NCBI RefSeq assembly: GCF_014649015.1
Contig: NZ_BMSF01000004.1
Location: forward strand, 1-64,000
Reading direction: 5' to 3'
Length of the DNA stretch: 64,000 nucleotides
DNA from: Streptomyces narbonensis
Lineage (GTDB): Bacteria > Actinomycetota > Actinomycetes > Streptomycetales > Streptomycetaceae
The notes under the pieces were generated by a model, which did no database searches, was not told the origin of the DNA, and saw only the letters and a list, made by a program, of their open reading frames with translations. Within the stretch, counting starts at the first letter, position 1, and the number at the start of each line of letters is the position of its first letter. This document shows, piece after piece, positions 17,394 to 26,035 of the stretch. The position numbers and the translations under genes are program-made.

Positions 17394-19394
17394 ATGCCGA
17401 AGATCCGCACCGACTTCCCGTACGAGACCCGCCACGAGGACGTCCGCATCCCGCTGCCGGACGGCACGAGGCTGTACGCCCGGATCTGGCGCCCGGTCAC
17501 CGAGGAGCCCGTACCGGCCCTCCTGGAGTACCTGCCGTACCGCCTCACCGACTGGACCGCGCCGCGCGACTGGCAGCGCCACCCCTGGTACGCGGGACAC
17601 GGCTACGCCTCCGTACGGGTCGACGTCCGCGGCCACGGCAACAGCGAGGGCCTCCCCGGCGACGAGTACGACGCCGTCGAGCTCGCCGACGGCGTGGCCG
17701 TCGTGAACTGGCTCGCCGAACAGCCCTGGTGCTCGGGGAAGGTCGGCATGTTCGGCATCTCCTGGGGCGGCTTCAACGCGCTCCAGATCGCCGCCCTCGC
17801 CCCCGAACCCCTGAAGGCGGTCGTCACCGTCTGCTCCACCGACGACCGGTACGACAACGACGTCCACTACATGGGCGGCTCGGTCCTCGGCGTCGACATG
17901 CACGCCTGGGCCGCCACCATGCTCGCCTTCGTCTGCCGCCCGCCCGACCCGCGGTACGCGGGCGAGCAGTGGCGCGCGATGTGGCTGGAGCGCCTGGAGG
18001 CCGTGGACCCGCTCATCCACACCTGGCTCGCCCACCAGACCCGCGACGCCTACTGGAAGCACGGCAGCGTCTGCGAGGACTACTCCGCCGTCGGGGCCGC
18101 CGTCCTCGCCGTCGGCGGCTGGCACGACCCCTACCGGGACACCGTCCTGCGGCTCGTCCAGCACCTCCCCCAGGACCGGGTGCGCGGCATCATCGGCCCC
18201 TGGTCCCACCAGTACCCGGACCGCGGCCTGCCCCCCGGCCCCGCCATCGGTTTCCTCCAGGAGACCCTGCGCTGGTGGGACCACCACCTCAAGGGCGCCG
18301 AGAACGACGTGATGGCCGAGCCGCTGCTGCGCTCCTGGATCAGCGACTCGCACCCGCCGGCCACCGTCTACGAGGAGCTGCCGGGCCGCTGGGTCACCGA
18401 CCCTGCCTGGCCCTCCCCGAACGTCACCCCCGTCACGTACGCCTTCCAGGGCTCCCCCGTCGTGGTCGACTCGCCCCAGCAGACCGGCATCGACGCCGGC
18501 CGGTTCTTCCCCTTCGGCAACGACGCCGACCTCCCGCCCGACCAGCGCGAGGAGGACGCCCACTCGGCCTGCTTCGACTTCCCCGTCCCCGAGGACGGCA
18601 GCCCCATCGAGATCCTCGGCCGCCCGGCCGTGAGCCTCTCGCTGCGCGCCGGCGCCCCCACCGGCCAGGTCGTCGCCCGGCTCTGCGACATCGCCCCCGA
18701 CGGCTCCTCCACGCTCGTCACGCGCGGCGCGCTCAACTTCTCCGCCCGCTACGGGCGCGACCGGGCCGTGGAGGCGCAGGTCGGCGAGGCGGAGAGCTTC
18801 GACTTCGAGCTGAACGGCATCGGGCACACCTTCCCGCCCGGCCACCGGGTGCGGCTCGCGGTCTCCTCCACGTACTGGCCGTGGATCTGGCCGCAGCCGG
18901 ACGCGAAGGGCTTCACGCTCGACCCGGTGGGCTCCTCCCTCACCCTGCCGGTGCGCCGCCACACGGAGGACGCCGTCGAGTGGGCGGAGCCGGAGCAGTC
19001 CGAGCCGCTGGGCGTCGCCTATCCGCGCACCCTGGAGGAGCCGCGCCCGGAGCGGGTCGTGGTGCGGGACGTGGCGAAGGGCGAGTGGAGGCTGGAGGTC
19101 GACCCGAAGTACGGCGGCACGCGCGTGTACCCGGACGGCCTGGAGTTCACCGAGGACGCCGTGGAGACGTACACGATCGACGAGGGCGACCCGCTGTCCG
19201 CGCGGACCCGCTCGGAGTGGGCGATCCGGCTGCACCGGCCCGAGACGGCCTGGGACGTCACGGTCGACACGCGCTCGGAGATCTCCTGCGACGCGGACGC
19301 CTTCCTCACCGTCAACGAGGTGGTGTGCAAGGAGAGCGGCGAGGTCGTCTTCCACCGCACCTGGGAAGAGCGGATCCCGCGCACGGCCGGCTGA
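17394..19394 (+). CDS. CocE/NonD-family alpha/beta hydrolase
   Basis: A 666-residue protein from ATG 17394 after a GAGGTGAG site. The N-terminal domain is an alpha/beta hydrolase: RVDVRGHGNSEG oxyanion region, nucleophile Ser123 in GISWGG, and the GGWHDPY aspartate loop typical of X-prolyl dipeptidyl-peptidase/cocaine-esterase/alpha-amino-acid-ester hydrolase enzymes. A C-terminal jelly-roll domain follows (VRLAVSSTYWPWIWPQP). There is no signal peptide, so it is probably cytoplasmic. The gene follows a peptide symporter, so cleavage of imported peptides or amino-acid esters is a reasonable guess. An upstream open stretch in this frame is an antisense-frame shadow over the transporter. Confidence 0.88.
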   Translation: MPKIRTDFPYETRHEDVRIPLPDGTRLYARIWRPVTEEPVPALLEYLPYRLTDWTAPRDWQRHPWYAGHGYASVRVDVRGHGNSEGLPGDEYDAVELADGVAVVNWLAEQPWCSGKVGMFGISWGGFNALQIAALAPEPLKAVVTVCSTDDRYDNDVHYMGGSVLGVDMHAWAATMLAFVCRPPDPRYAGEQWRAMWLERLEAVDPLIHTWLAHQTRDAYWKHGSVCEDYSAVGAAVLAVGGWHDPYRDTVLRLVQHLPQDRVRGIIGPWSHQYPDRGLPPGPAIGFLQETLRWWDHHLKGAENDVMAEPLLRSWISDSHPPATVYEELPGRWVTDPAWPSPNVTPVTYAFQGSPVVVDSPQQTGIDAGRFFPFGNDADLPPDQREEDAHSACFDFPVPEDGSPIEILGRPAVSLSLRAGAPTGQVVARLCDIAPDGSSTLVTRGALNFSARYGRDRAVEAQVGEAESFDFELNGIGHTFPPGHRVRLAVSSTYWPWIWPQPDAKGFTLDPVGSSLTLPVRRHTEDAVEWAEPEQSEPLGVAYPRTLEEPRPERVVVRDVAKGEWRLEVDPKYGGTRVYPDGLEFTEDAVETYTIDEGDPLSARTRSEWAIRLHRPETAWDVTVDTRSEISCDADAFLTVNEVVCKESGEVVFHRTWEERIPRTAG

Positions 19395-19419
19395 GGACGG
19401 ACGTGCGAAGGCGCCATGC

Positions 19420-19457
19420 GAAGGCGCCCGCACCCCGACGGGGGAACGGGCGCCTTC
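19420..19457. terminator. Hairpin terminator
   Basis: GAAGGCGCCCG (19420-19430) pairs perfectly with CGGGCGCCTTC (19447-19457), with CCCC/GGGG able to pair inside the loop. It separates the hydrolase (rightward) from the wall-protein gene (leftward). Confidence 0.8.
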
Positions 19458-19466
19458 CTCACTGCC

Positions 19467-20855
19467 TTACGCGTTCGTGCCGGCCTTGCGGCGGCGGGCG
19501 AAGACCAGCGCGCCGGCGCCGAGGGCGACGGCGCCCGCGGCGGCGAGACCCAGCGGCAGGGTGTCGTTCGCACCGGTGGCGGCGAGGGCGCCGTTGTTCA
19601 CGGGGGTGTTCGACGAGCCGCCCTGCTGGGTGGTGTTGCCGTTGCCCGTGGAGGCGGTGGCGGTCGGCGCGGGGGTGGCGGTCGTCGTCGACGGGGTGGG
19701 CTCCGGGGACTCCGTCGCCGAGGTGGGCTTCGGAGTCGGCTTGCCGTCCTCAGCCGCGAGGATGTCGAACTCGGCGGTCGCGAAGTCCTCGGCCCCGCCG
19801 CAGGCGTCGTCCTCGCCGGTCTCGTGCGCGCTGCCCGCGAAGACCATGCCCTCTCCGACGGGGGCGTCCGCTTCGACCGTGAGCCGCAGCTTCACGTCGG
19901 CGGAGCCGCCCTTGACCAGCTTGCCGAGCTCGATGGAGTCGAACTTCTCGGAGAACTCCGTCCACTCCAGGTTGTCGGCGGAGGACCACTCGACCTGGAT
20001 GAGGCGGCTCTCCCAGTCCGTCTCCTCGTCGATGAGCTCACCGGGCTCCGGCAGGTGGAGGGCGTTGGCGTAGGCCTGGACGTCCTCCAGGGTCTGGTCG
20101 GAGGTGTTGGTGACGCGCAGCGAGAAGACGGCGCTGGTGCCCGCGGTGATCGTCTTGGGACCGGTCAGCGCGACCTTGAGGGAGGGGTCCTTCTCCATGT
20201 CCTCCTCATCGCAGATCATGCCGTCCTCGAAGTCCTCCAGGGCTTCCTCGGCGTCGGCGAGATCCTGTTCGGCCACCACGATCTGGGCATCGATGCGGCC
20301 CACCTTCCGCGTGAGGGCGACATGCGCGTCGTCGTAGGCGGTGTCCGCGTCCTTCAGACGGAGGTCGGCGGCGGTCTTGGTGGCGGCGGCGGCCTCGGCT
20401 GCGGTCTTCGCGGTGGTGACGGCCAGCTCGGCCGCAGCGATCTCCTCCGGGGTGGCGGTGCTGCCGGTCTCCTTCAGCTTCGCCAGGTCCGCCTCGGCGG
20501 TGACGAGCGCCGCGTCGGCGGTGGCCTTCGCGGTCTTGGCGGCCTCGGCGGCGGCCGTGGCCGCGGCCAGCTCGGTCTTCAGGGCCTCGTCGATCTTGTT
20601 GTCCCTGATGTCCTGCACGGCCGCCTTGCGCTGGGCCTTGAGGTCGTCCAGCTTGGCCTCCGCCGCGGCGACTGCGGCGATGAGCTTCTCGTACTCGGCG
20701 AAGTCATCCCCGTCCGGGTCCTCGTCCGAGGCGGGCTTCTGCGTCGAGGCGGGCGTCGGCTTGGTGTCGGCGAACGCGGGCGCGGCGGACAGGAACACGA
20801 CCGGGGTGGTCACGGCGGCGGCCACGGCGGTCGCGAGGATGCGGCGAATCTTCAC
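19467..20855 (-). CDS. LAXTG-anchored cell-surface protein with coiled coil
   Basis: A 462-residue secreted wall protein starting at GTG 20855. It has a signal peptide to about residue 29 (VFLSAAPAFA), an Ala/Glu/Lys/Asp-rich helical region of about residues 50-215 predicted to form a coiled coil, a beta-rich domain at about 225-365 with three cysteines, and a Pro/Thr/Ser-rich wall-spanning stretch. The C-terminus is a sorting signal: LAATG at residue 424, a hydrophobic segment, then ARRRK. LAXTG is the motif used by class E sortases of Streptomyces, so it should be covalently attached to peptidoglycan. No sortase gene is adjacent. Function of the exposed part is unknown. Confidence 0.88.
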   Translation of the reverse strand: MKIRRILATAVAAAVTTPVVFLSAAPAFADTKPTPASTQKPASDEDPDGDDFAEYEKLIAAVAAAEAKLDDLKAQRKAAVQDIRDNKIDEALKTELAAATAAAEAAKTAKATADAALVTAEADLAKLKETGSTATPEEIAAAELAVTTAKTAAEAAAATKTAADLRLKDADTAYDDAHVALTRKVGRIDAQIVVAEQDLADAEEALEDFEDGMICDEEDMEKDPSLKVALTGPKTITAGTSAVFSLRVTNTSDQTLEDVQAYANALHLPEPGELIDEETDWESRLIQVEWSSADNLEWTEFSEKFDSIELGKLVKGGSADVKLRLTVEADAPVGEGMVFAGSAHETGEDDACGGAEDFATAEFDILAAEDGKPTPKPTSATESPEPTPSTTTATPAPTATASTGNGNTTQQGGSSNTPVNNGALAATGANDTLPLGLAAAGAVALGAGALVFARRRKAGTNA

Positions 20856-21104
20856 AGTGCGGACCTTTTTCCTGGTCAGGGATGGCGAAAGAGAGCGTGA
20901 GGGCGTGCCTCCGCGGGGACTTCACGCGGCGCGACGCCATCGCGATCGTATGGCTCGGGGGGCCTCCCCGGGAGCCCTGTTTCCGCAGTTGGGGAGGGGT
21001 GCTCCAACCAATCTCGGCCACATACCGCGTAAATACGGACAGTTGCCCACGGAGGCCGCACTTTCTGTGTGATCCATGTCATCAGCGCCCGGCGGCCCGC
21101 CCCG

Positions 21105-21125
21105 TAACGTGTCCCCCACACACGT
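21105..21125 (+). promoter_or_regulatory. Candidate -10 box and overlapping dyad for fahA
   Basis: TAACGT (21105-21110) fits a -10 hexamer 36 bp before the fumarylacetoacetase start, and overlaps a dyad ACGTGT (21107-21112)/ACACGT (21120-21125). No convincing -35 is seen. The rest of the 290-bp divergent spacer (20856-21145) shows nothing I can name. Confidence 0.4.
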
Positions 21126-21145
21126 GGAAAGCGAGGCACGCACAG

Positions 21146-22372
21146 ATGTCCGAGCACAGCCCGCTCGACCTGGCCGAGGGCGATCCCTTCGGCCCGCACA
21201 ACCTCCCGTACGGCGTCTTCACCGCCGCCGACGAGCCCGAGCGGCGCCGGCTCGGCGTCCGGATCGGCGGGTACGTGCTGGACGCGGGCGCCGCCGCGCA
21301 CGCGCTCGGCTCGCCCTACGCGACGCTGCTCGCCCAGCCGAGCCTGAACCCGCTGCTCGCGGCCGGGCGGACCGCCTGGCGCGACGTGCGCCGGGCGCTC
21401 ACGGCCTGGGTGACGGTGCCCGCGCACCGCGCGGACATCGAGCCGCTGCTGCACTCGCTGGACGCGGTGACGCTGCACCTGCCGTACGAGGTCGCGGACT
21501 ACGTCGACTTCTACGCGAGCGAGCACCACGCGACGAACGTGGGCCGGATGTTCCGCCCCGACGGCGACGCCCTCACCCCCAACTGGAAGCACCTGCCGAT
21601 CGGTTACCACGGCCGCGCGGGCACGGTCGTGGTCTCCGGCACCGATGTCGTCCGCCCCTCCGGGCAGCGCAAGGCGCCGACGGACGCGGCCCCGGTCTTC
21701 GGGCCCTCCGTGAAGCTGGACATCGAGGCGGAGGTCGGCTTCCTCGTCGGCACCCCGTCGGAGCTCGGCCGGCCGGTCGCGCTCGGCGACTTCCAGGAGC
21801 ACGTCTTCGGTCTGACCCTGCTGAACGACTGGTCGGCGCGGGACATCCAGGCCTGGGAGTACGTGCCACTCGGCCCGTTCCTCGGCAAGTCGTTCCAGAC
21901 CTCGGTCTCGGCCTGGGTGACACCCCTGGAGGCGCTGGACGCCGCCCGGACGGCCCCGCCGGCCCGGGACTTCCCGCTGCTCCCGTACCTGGACGACGCG
22001 GCCGCGGAGGAGCCGGGCGGCTTCGACGTGCGGATCACGGTGGAGATCAACGGCGAGGCCGTGGCCGAGCCGCCGTTCTCCACCATGTACTGGACGGCGG
22101 CCCAGCAGCTCGCCCACATGACGGTGAACGGCGCCTCGCTGCGCACGGGTGACCTGTACGGCTCCGGGACGGTCTCCGGGCCCGAGGTGGGCCAGCGCGG
22201 CTCGCTCCTGGAGCTCACCTGGAACGGCCGCGACGCGATCGAACTGGCCGGTGGCAAGCGGACGTTCCTGGAGGACGGCGACGAGGTCGTGCTCACGGCC
22301 TGGGCGCCGGGCCCGGACGGCACACGGGTGGGTCTCGGCGAGGTCCGGGGCCGGATCGTTCCTTCCGCGTAG
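21146..22372 (+). CDS. fahA: Fumarylacetoacetase
   Basis: A 408-residue enzyme that hydrolyses 4-fumarylacetoacetate to fumarate and acetoacetate, the last step of tyrosine/homogentisate breakdown, in the cytoplasm. ATG 21146 lies after AAAGCGAGG. The N-terminal domain (FGPHNLPYGVF) precedes the catalytic FAH domain with YVDFYASEHHATNVG (metal Asp and catalytic His), LPIGYHGRAG, KLDIEAEVGF (the metal-binding Glu pair), LLNDWSARDIQAWEY and GKSFQTSVSAWV. The length matches the eukaryote-like family. The other tyrosine-catabolic genes are not adjacent. The stop is 3 bp from the stop of the convergent dioxygenase gene. Confidence 0.95.
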   Translation: MSEHSPLDLAEGDPFGPHNLPYGVFTAADEPERRRLGVRIGGYVLDAGAAAHALGSPYATLLAQPSLNPLLAAGRTAWRDVRRALTAWVTVPAHRADIEPLLHSLDAVTLHLPYEVADYVDFYASEHHATNVGRMFRPDGDALTPNWKHLPIGYHGRAGTVVVSGTDVVRPSGQRKAPTDAAPVFGPSVKLDIEAEVGFLVGTPSELGRPVALGDFQEHVFGLTLLNDWSARDIQAWEYVPLGPFLGKSFQTSVSAWVTPLEALDAARTAPPARDFPLLPYLDDAAAEEPGGFDVRITVEINGEAVAEPPFSTMYWTAAQQLAHMTVNGASLRTGDLYGSGTVSGPEVGQRGSLLELTWNGRDAIELAGGKRTFLEDGDEVVLTAWAPGPDGTRVGLGEVRGRIVPSA

Positions 22373-22375
22373 GTC

Positions 22376-23200
22376 TCAGCGGAGCCGCCAGAGGGCGGGG
22401 ACGTTCGGCGGCTCCCAGCCGGCCTGGGCCGTGTGCGCCTGGAGGCACACGTAGCCCGGGCCGCCGTACGTGGCGGTGTCCCCCGCCCGGTAGGCGGTCC
22501 CGGCGGCCCAGCTGCCGCCGGGCGGCTGGGTCGTCGCGGTGGCCGTCGGGGTCGGACCGGGGGTCTGCGGCACGTTCAGGACGAAGTCGAAGGCGGCCTC
22601 CCGGACCCCGCCCGTGTCCCGCACGGTCATCAGCAGCCGCGGGTCGAAGATCGTGTCGGTGTTGTTGCGGGGCTCGTTCGGGAAGTACAGCTGGGTGGTG
22701 AGCACCGGGCGGCCGGGGGCCTGGAGCTTGACGTGGATGTGCCGGGTGCGGCCGGGGTAGAGGCCGGGCACGATCGTGGTGAGCTTGAAGGCGCCCTGGG
22801 CGTCGGTGAACTGGTGCCCGCGGAAGCGGAAGCCGGTGTTGTCGTAGGCGCCGTTGGTGTCGGCCTGCCAGAAGTCCAGCAGGACGCCGGCTATCGGCCG
22901 GCAGGCGAGCCCGAAGACGTAGCCGCTGACGGTGAGTCGCACGCCGACCGTGCCGGACTCCAACAGGCTCGTGCGCAGGGGCGAGTTGGGCTTGAAGTAG
23001 GGGCCTTCGGTCTGCGGCGGGGTCGGGTCGTCGCCGTCGTCGCACTCCGGGGTGAGCGCGGGCGCCGCCTCGCCGGCGGTGAGGGTCCGGGCGAGCGCCG
23101 GGACGCCCATGAGCACCGCGGGCGCCGCCATGCCGGCGGCGAGCGCGGCACGCAGCACCGCCTTGCGGGTGACGTGGCCGGTACTGGTTTCGTGGTCCAT
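22376..23200 (-). CDS. Secreted intradiol dioxygenase with C-terminal carbohydrate-binding module
   Basis: A 274-residue exported enzyme from ATG 23200 (AGGAG nearby). The N-terminus THVTRKAVLRAAL-like segment with an Arg-Lys pair and hydrophobic stretch suggests Tat or Sec export. The core at about 55-205 matches intradiol ring-cleaving dioxygenases: PPQTEGPYFKPNSPLRTSLL (ligand Tyr), LLDFWQADTNGAYDN, FRGHQFTDAQGAF, VPGLYPGRTRHIHVKL (Tyr and the His-x-His iron ligands). After a Thr/Pro linker, residues about 230-274 form a CBM5/12-like module (YRAGDTATYGGPGYVCLQAH). The same architecture is known from a biomass-degrading Streptomyces enzyme acting on lignin-derived catechols, so plant-polymer aromatics are likely substrates. 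Confidence 0.9.
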   Translation of the reverse strand: MDHETSTGHVTRKAVLRAALAAGMAAPAVLMGVPALARTLTAGEAAPALTPECDDGDDPTPPQTEGPYFKPNSPLRTSLLESGTVGVRLTVSGYVFGLACRPIAGVLLDFWQADTNGAYDNTGFRFRGHQFTDAQGAFKLTTIVPGLYPGRTRHIHVKLQAPGRPVLTTQLYFPNEPRNNTDTIFDPRLLMTVRDTGGVREAAFDFVLNVPQTPGPTPTATATTQPPGGSWAAGTAYRAGDTATYGGPGYVCLQAHTAQAGWEPPNVPALWRLR

Positions 23201-23240
23201 GCCTGCTCCTCGTGCGGGGGGGGCTTGGGTCGCTACGAAC

Positions 23241-24179
23241 CTAGGCGCGTGCGCCGCCGCCTTCGAGGGACGGAACACGGCCGTCGTGGTGTTTTCGGAA
23301 GTCCCCCGGGCTGCGGCCGGTCTCGCGGCGGAAGAAGCGGCAGAAGTAGGCGGGGTCGTCGAAGCCGGCCCGCCGGGCGACCTGATGGATCGACAGGTCC
23401 GTCCCGAGCAGCAGGCGTTGGGCCTCGCGCGTGCGTGCCTCGCGGAGCAGCACGCCCGGGGTCCGGCCGGTGGCGGCCCGGACGGCCGCGGTGAGGTGGC
23501 CGGGCGTGACCCCGATCAGCTCGGCGCACTCCCGCACGGACCGGTGGTCCTCGCCGGTACGGGCGATCAGCCGGGCGAACTCCTCGGCGACGGCCCCCGT
23601 CCGGCCCCCCGGCGCCCCGGCCCCGGCGTCGGGCCCCGGTCCCGGCAGTCGCGCCGTGCGGACGAGGAGGACGCGCAGCAGGGACCGCAGGACCGTCGCG
23701 AAGCCGGGGTCGCCGTGCCCGTACTCCTCGGCGAGTTCGGCCATCAGGCGGGCGGTACGGGCGTGCGTGGGCCCGTCGAGGGTGAGCCAGGGGCGCTCGC
23801 CGAGGCGGCGCAGCAGCTCCCGGTCGCCGGGGTGGTCGAGGAGGAAGTCCTCGGTGAAGAGGACGACGGTGCCGTCCAGGCCGCGGGCGTCCTCCCAGCG
23901 GTGCACCTGTCCGGGCACGATCACGGCCAGGTGGGGCGGGCGCAGCTCCCATCGGGCCAGGTCGACGACGTGGGCGCCGGTCCCGGCGGTGACGTGGACG
24001 ATCTCGTAGAAGGTGTGGCGGTGCGGGAAGGCGGCCCGGGACATGGGGCCGAGGGCGTCGAAGCTTCCGGCGGCGAAGGGCACGTCGTCGGGCAGGCGCA
24101 GTTCCAGCCGGTGGACGGGCGGCTCGCCCGCGCGCGGGGCGGCGCAGGGAGTCCCTGGTAAGACGGTCGAGCCACGCAT
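23241..24179 (-). CDS. AraC-family transcriptional regulator
   Basis: A 312-residue regulator, ATG 24179. Residues about 30-150 form a cupin-type sensing domain (FPHRHTFYEIVHVTAGTGAH, VIVPGQVHRWED). The C-terminal 100 residues hold two helix-turn-helix motifs (CAELIGVTPGHLTAAVRAAT and the LSIHQVARRAGFDDPAYFCR signature, then RRETGRSPGDFRKHH). The dioxygenase start is 40 bp past its stop on the same strand, so the two are likely cotranscribed and the regulator may control aromatic-compound or lignocellulose response. The sensed ligand is unknown. Confidence 0.9.
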   Translation of the reverse strand: MRGSTVLPGTPCAAPRAGEPPVHRLELRLPDDVPFAAGSFDALGPMSRAAFPHRHTFYEIVHVTAGTGAHVVDLARWELRPPHLAVIVPGQVHRWEDARGLDGTVVLFTEDFLLDHPGDRELLRRLGERPWLTLDGPTHARTARLMAELAEEYGHGDPGFATVLRSLLRVLLVRTARLPGPGPDAGAGAPGGRTGAVAEEFARLIARTGEDHRSVRECAELIGVTPGHLTAAVRAATGRTPGVLLREARTREAQRLLLGTDLSIHQVARRAGFDDPAYFCRFFRRETGRSPGDFRKHHDGRVPSLEGGGARA

Positions 24180-24329
24180 CGGGCCGCTTCCCTCTCGACG
24201 GCTGGTACAGACCATTCGGGGCGGTCTCCACGATGGCACGGGCACGTCCCATGGGTCACCCCCGCGTGCGGCATCCCCGGCCGGGCGGCCGATGCCGCCG
24301 AAGGCCCCCCGCACCCGCAGGCACGCAGA

Positions 24330-24360
24330 AGGGGCCCGGCTCGCCACGAGCCGGGCCCCT
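24330..24360 (-). terminator. Strong terminator of the nuo operon
   Basis: AGGGGCCCGGCTC (24330-24342) pairs perfectly over 13 bp with GAGCCGGGCCCCT (24348-24360), loop GCCAC. It begins 22 bp after the nuoN stop. The rest of the 203-bp spacer 24180-24382 holds no gene. Confidence 0.9.
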
Positions 24361-24382
24361 CCCCGTACGGACCGCGTACGGG

Positions 24383-26035
24383 CTACCGCACGAACACGCT
24401 CGCCTGGTTCGCCAGGTCCAGGAAGTACTGCGGCGCGACGCCGAGCACCAGCGTGACCACCACACCCGCCGTGATGGTGAGCGTCGTCAGGGCCGAGGGC
24501 ACGGCGACCGTCGGGCCGTCCGCCTTCGGCTCGCTGAAGAACATCAGCACGATCACCCGGATGTAGAAGAACGCGGCGATCGCCGAGGAGAGCACACCGA
24601 CCACGACGAGCGCGCCCGCGCCGCCGTCCGCCGCCGCCTTGAAGACCGCGAACTTGCCGGAGAAGCCGGAGGTCAGCGGAATGCCGGCGAAGGCGAGCAG
24701 GAAGACCGCGAAGACCGCCGCGACGAGCGGCGAACGACGGCCGAGACCCGCCCACTTGGACAGGTGGGTGGCCTCGCCGCCCGCGTCCCTGACGAGCGTG
24801 ACGACGGCGAACGCGCCGATCGTCACGAAGGAGTACGCCCCCAGGTAGAAGAGGACGGACGAGATGCCGTCGGGGGTGGCGGCGATGACACCGGCCAGCA
24901 GGAACCCGGCGTGTGCGATGGACGAGTAGGCCAGGAGCCGCTTGATGTCGGTCTGGGTGATGGCGACGATCGCACCGCCCAGCATCGTGGCGATCGCGAC
25001 GCCCCACATGACCGGCCGCCAGTCCCAGGTGAGGCCCGGCAGCACCACGTACAGCAGACGCAGCAGCGCACCGAACGCGGCGACCTTCGTCGCGGCGGCC
25101 ATGAAGCCGGTGACCGGGGTCGGGGCGCCCTGGTAGACGTCCGGGGTCCACATGTGGAACGGCACGGCGCCGACCTTGAAGAGGAGCCCCGTGAGGACCA
25201 TGGCGAAGCCGATGAGCAGCAGGACGTCGTTGCCCATGGTGTCGGCGAGCGCCGGGTTCACGGAGACGACTGCGCCGTCGACGACCCGGGCGATCGTCGC
25301 GTACGAGACGGAGCCCGCGTAGCCGTAGAGCAGGGCGATCCCGAAGAGCAGGAACGCCGAGGAGAAGGCGCCGAGCAGGAAGTACTTGACGGCCGCCTCC
25401 TGCGACATCAGCCGCTTGCGGCGGGCGACGGCGCAGAGCAGGTACAGCGGGAGGGAGAAGACCTCCAGGGCGACGAAGAGCGTCAGGAGGTCGTTGGCCG
25501 CGGGGAAGACCAGCATGCCGGCGATCGCGAAGAGCGCGAGCGGGAAGACCTCGGTGGTCGTGAAGCCGGCCTTGACGGCCGCCTTCTCCTGCTCGCTGCC
25601 GGGGACGGCCGCGGCCTCGGCGGCGAAGGAGTCGACCTTGTGGCCGTGGTCGGCCGGGTCGAGCCTGCGCTCGGCGAAGGTGAAGATCGCGACGATCGAG
25701 GCGAGGAGAATCGTGCCCTGGAGGAACAGGGCGGGTCCGTCGACGGCGATGGCACCCATGGCCGCGATCTGGGCCTTGGTGGTGCCGTAGCCGCCGGCCG
25801 CCAGGGCGACGACGGCGGCGAAGGCCGCGGCGAGGGCCAGGACGGAGAGGAACACCTGGGCCACGTACCGGCCCTTGCGGGGCACGAAGGCCTCAAGGAG
25901 GACGCTGACGATCGCGGCGCCGACCACGATGAGCACGGGCGAGAGCTGCGTGTACTCGATGTGGGGGGCCGGGATCTTGTTCAGCGGCTCGACCGCCGCC
26001 GTCGTCCACAGGCTGTGGACAGCCGTTGTACTCAC
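24383..26035 (-). CDS. nuoN: NADH-quinone oxidoreductase subunit N
   Basis: A 550-residue antiporter-like membrane subunit of complex I, last gene of the operon. GTG 26035 overlaps the nuoM stop by four bases. About 14 helices; the proton-pathway signatures include FFIR-type C-terminal helices, the SQEAAVKYFLLGAFSSAFLL lysine-containing helix and VGAVPFHMWTPDVYQGAPTP, which identifies NuoN. It carries one of the proton channels driven by quinone reduction. A perfect 13-bp terminator follows. Confidence 0.97.
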   Translation of the reverse strand: MSTTAVHSLWTTAAVEPLNKIPAPHIEYTQLSPVLIVVGAAIVSVLLEAFVPRKGRYVAQVFLSVLALAAAFAAVVALAAGGYGTTKAQIAAMGAIAVDGPALFLQGTILLASIVAIFTFAERRLDPADHGHKVDSFAAEAAAVPGSEQEKAAVKAGFTTTEVFPLALFAIAGMLVFPAANDLLTLFVALEVFSLPLYLLCAVARRKRLMSQEAAVKYFLLGAFSSAFLLFGIALLYGYAGSVSYATIARVVDGAVVSVNPALADTMGNDVLLLIGFAMVLTGLLFKVGAVPFHMWTPDVYQGAPTPVTGFMAAATKVAAFGALLRLLYVVLPGLTWDWRPVMWGVAIATMLGGAIVAITQTDIKRLLAYSSIAHAGFLLAGVIAATPDGISSVLFYLGAYSFVTIGAFAVVTLVRDAGGEATHLSKWAGLGRRSPLVAAVFAVFLLAFAGIPLTSGFSGKFAVFKAAADGGAGALVVVGVLSSAIAAFFYIRVIVLMFFSEPKADGPTVAVPSALTTLTITAGVVVTLVLGVAPQYFLDLANQASVFVR

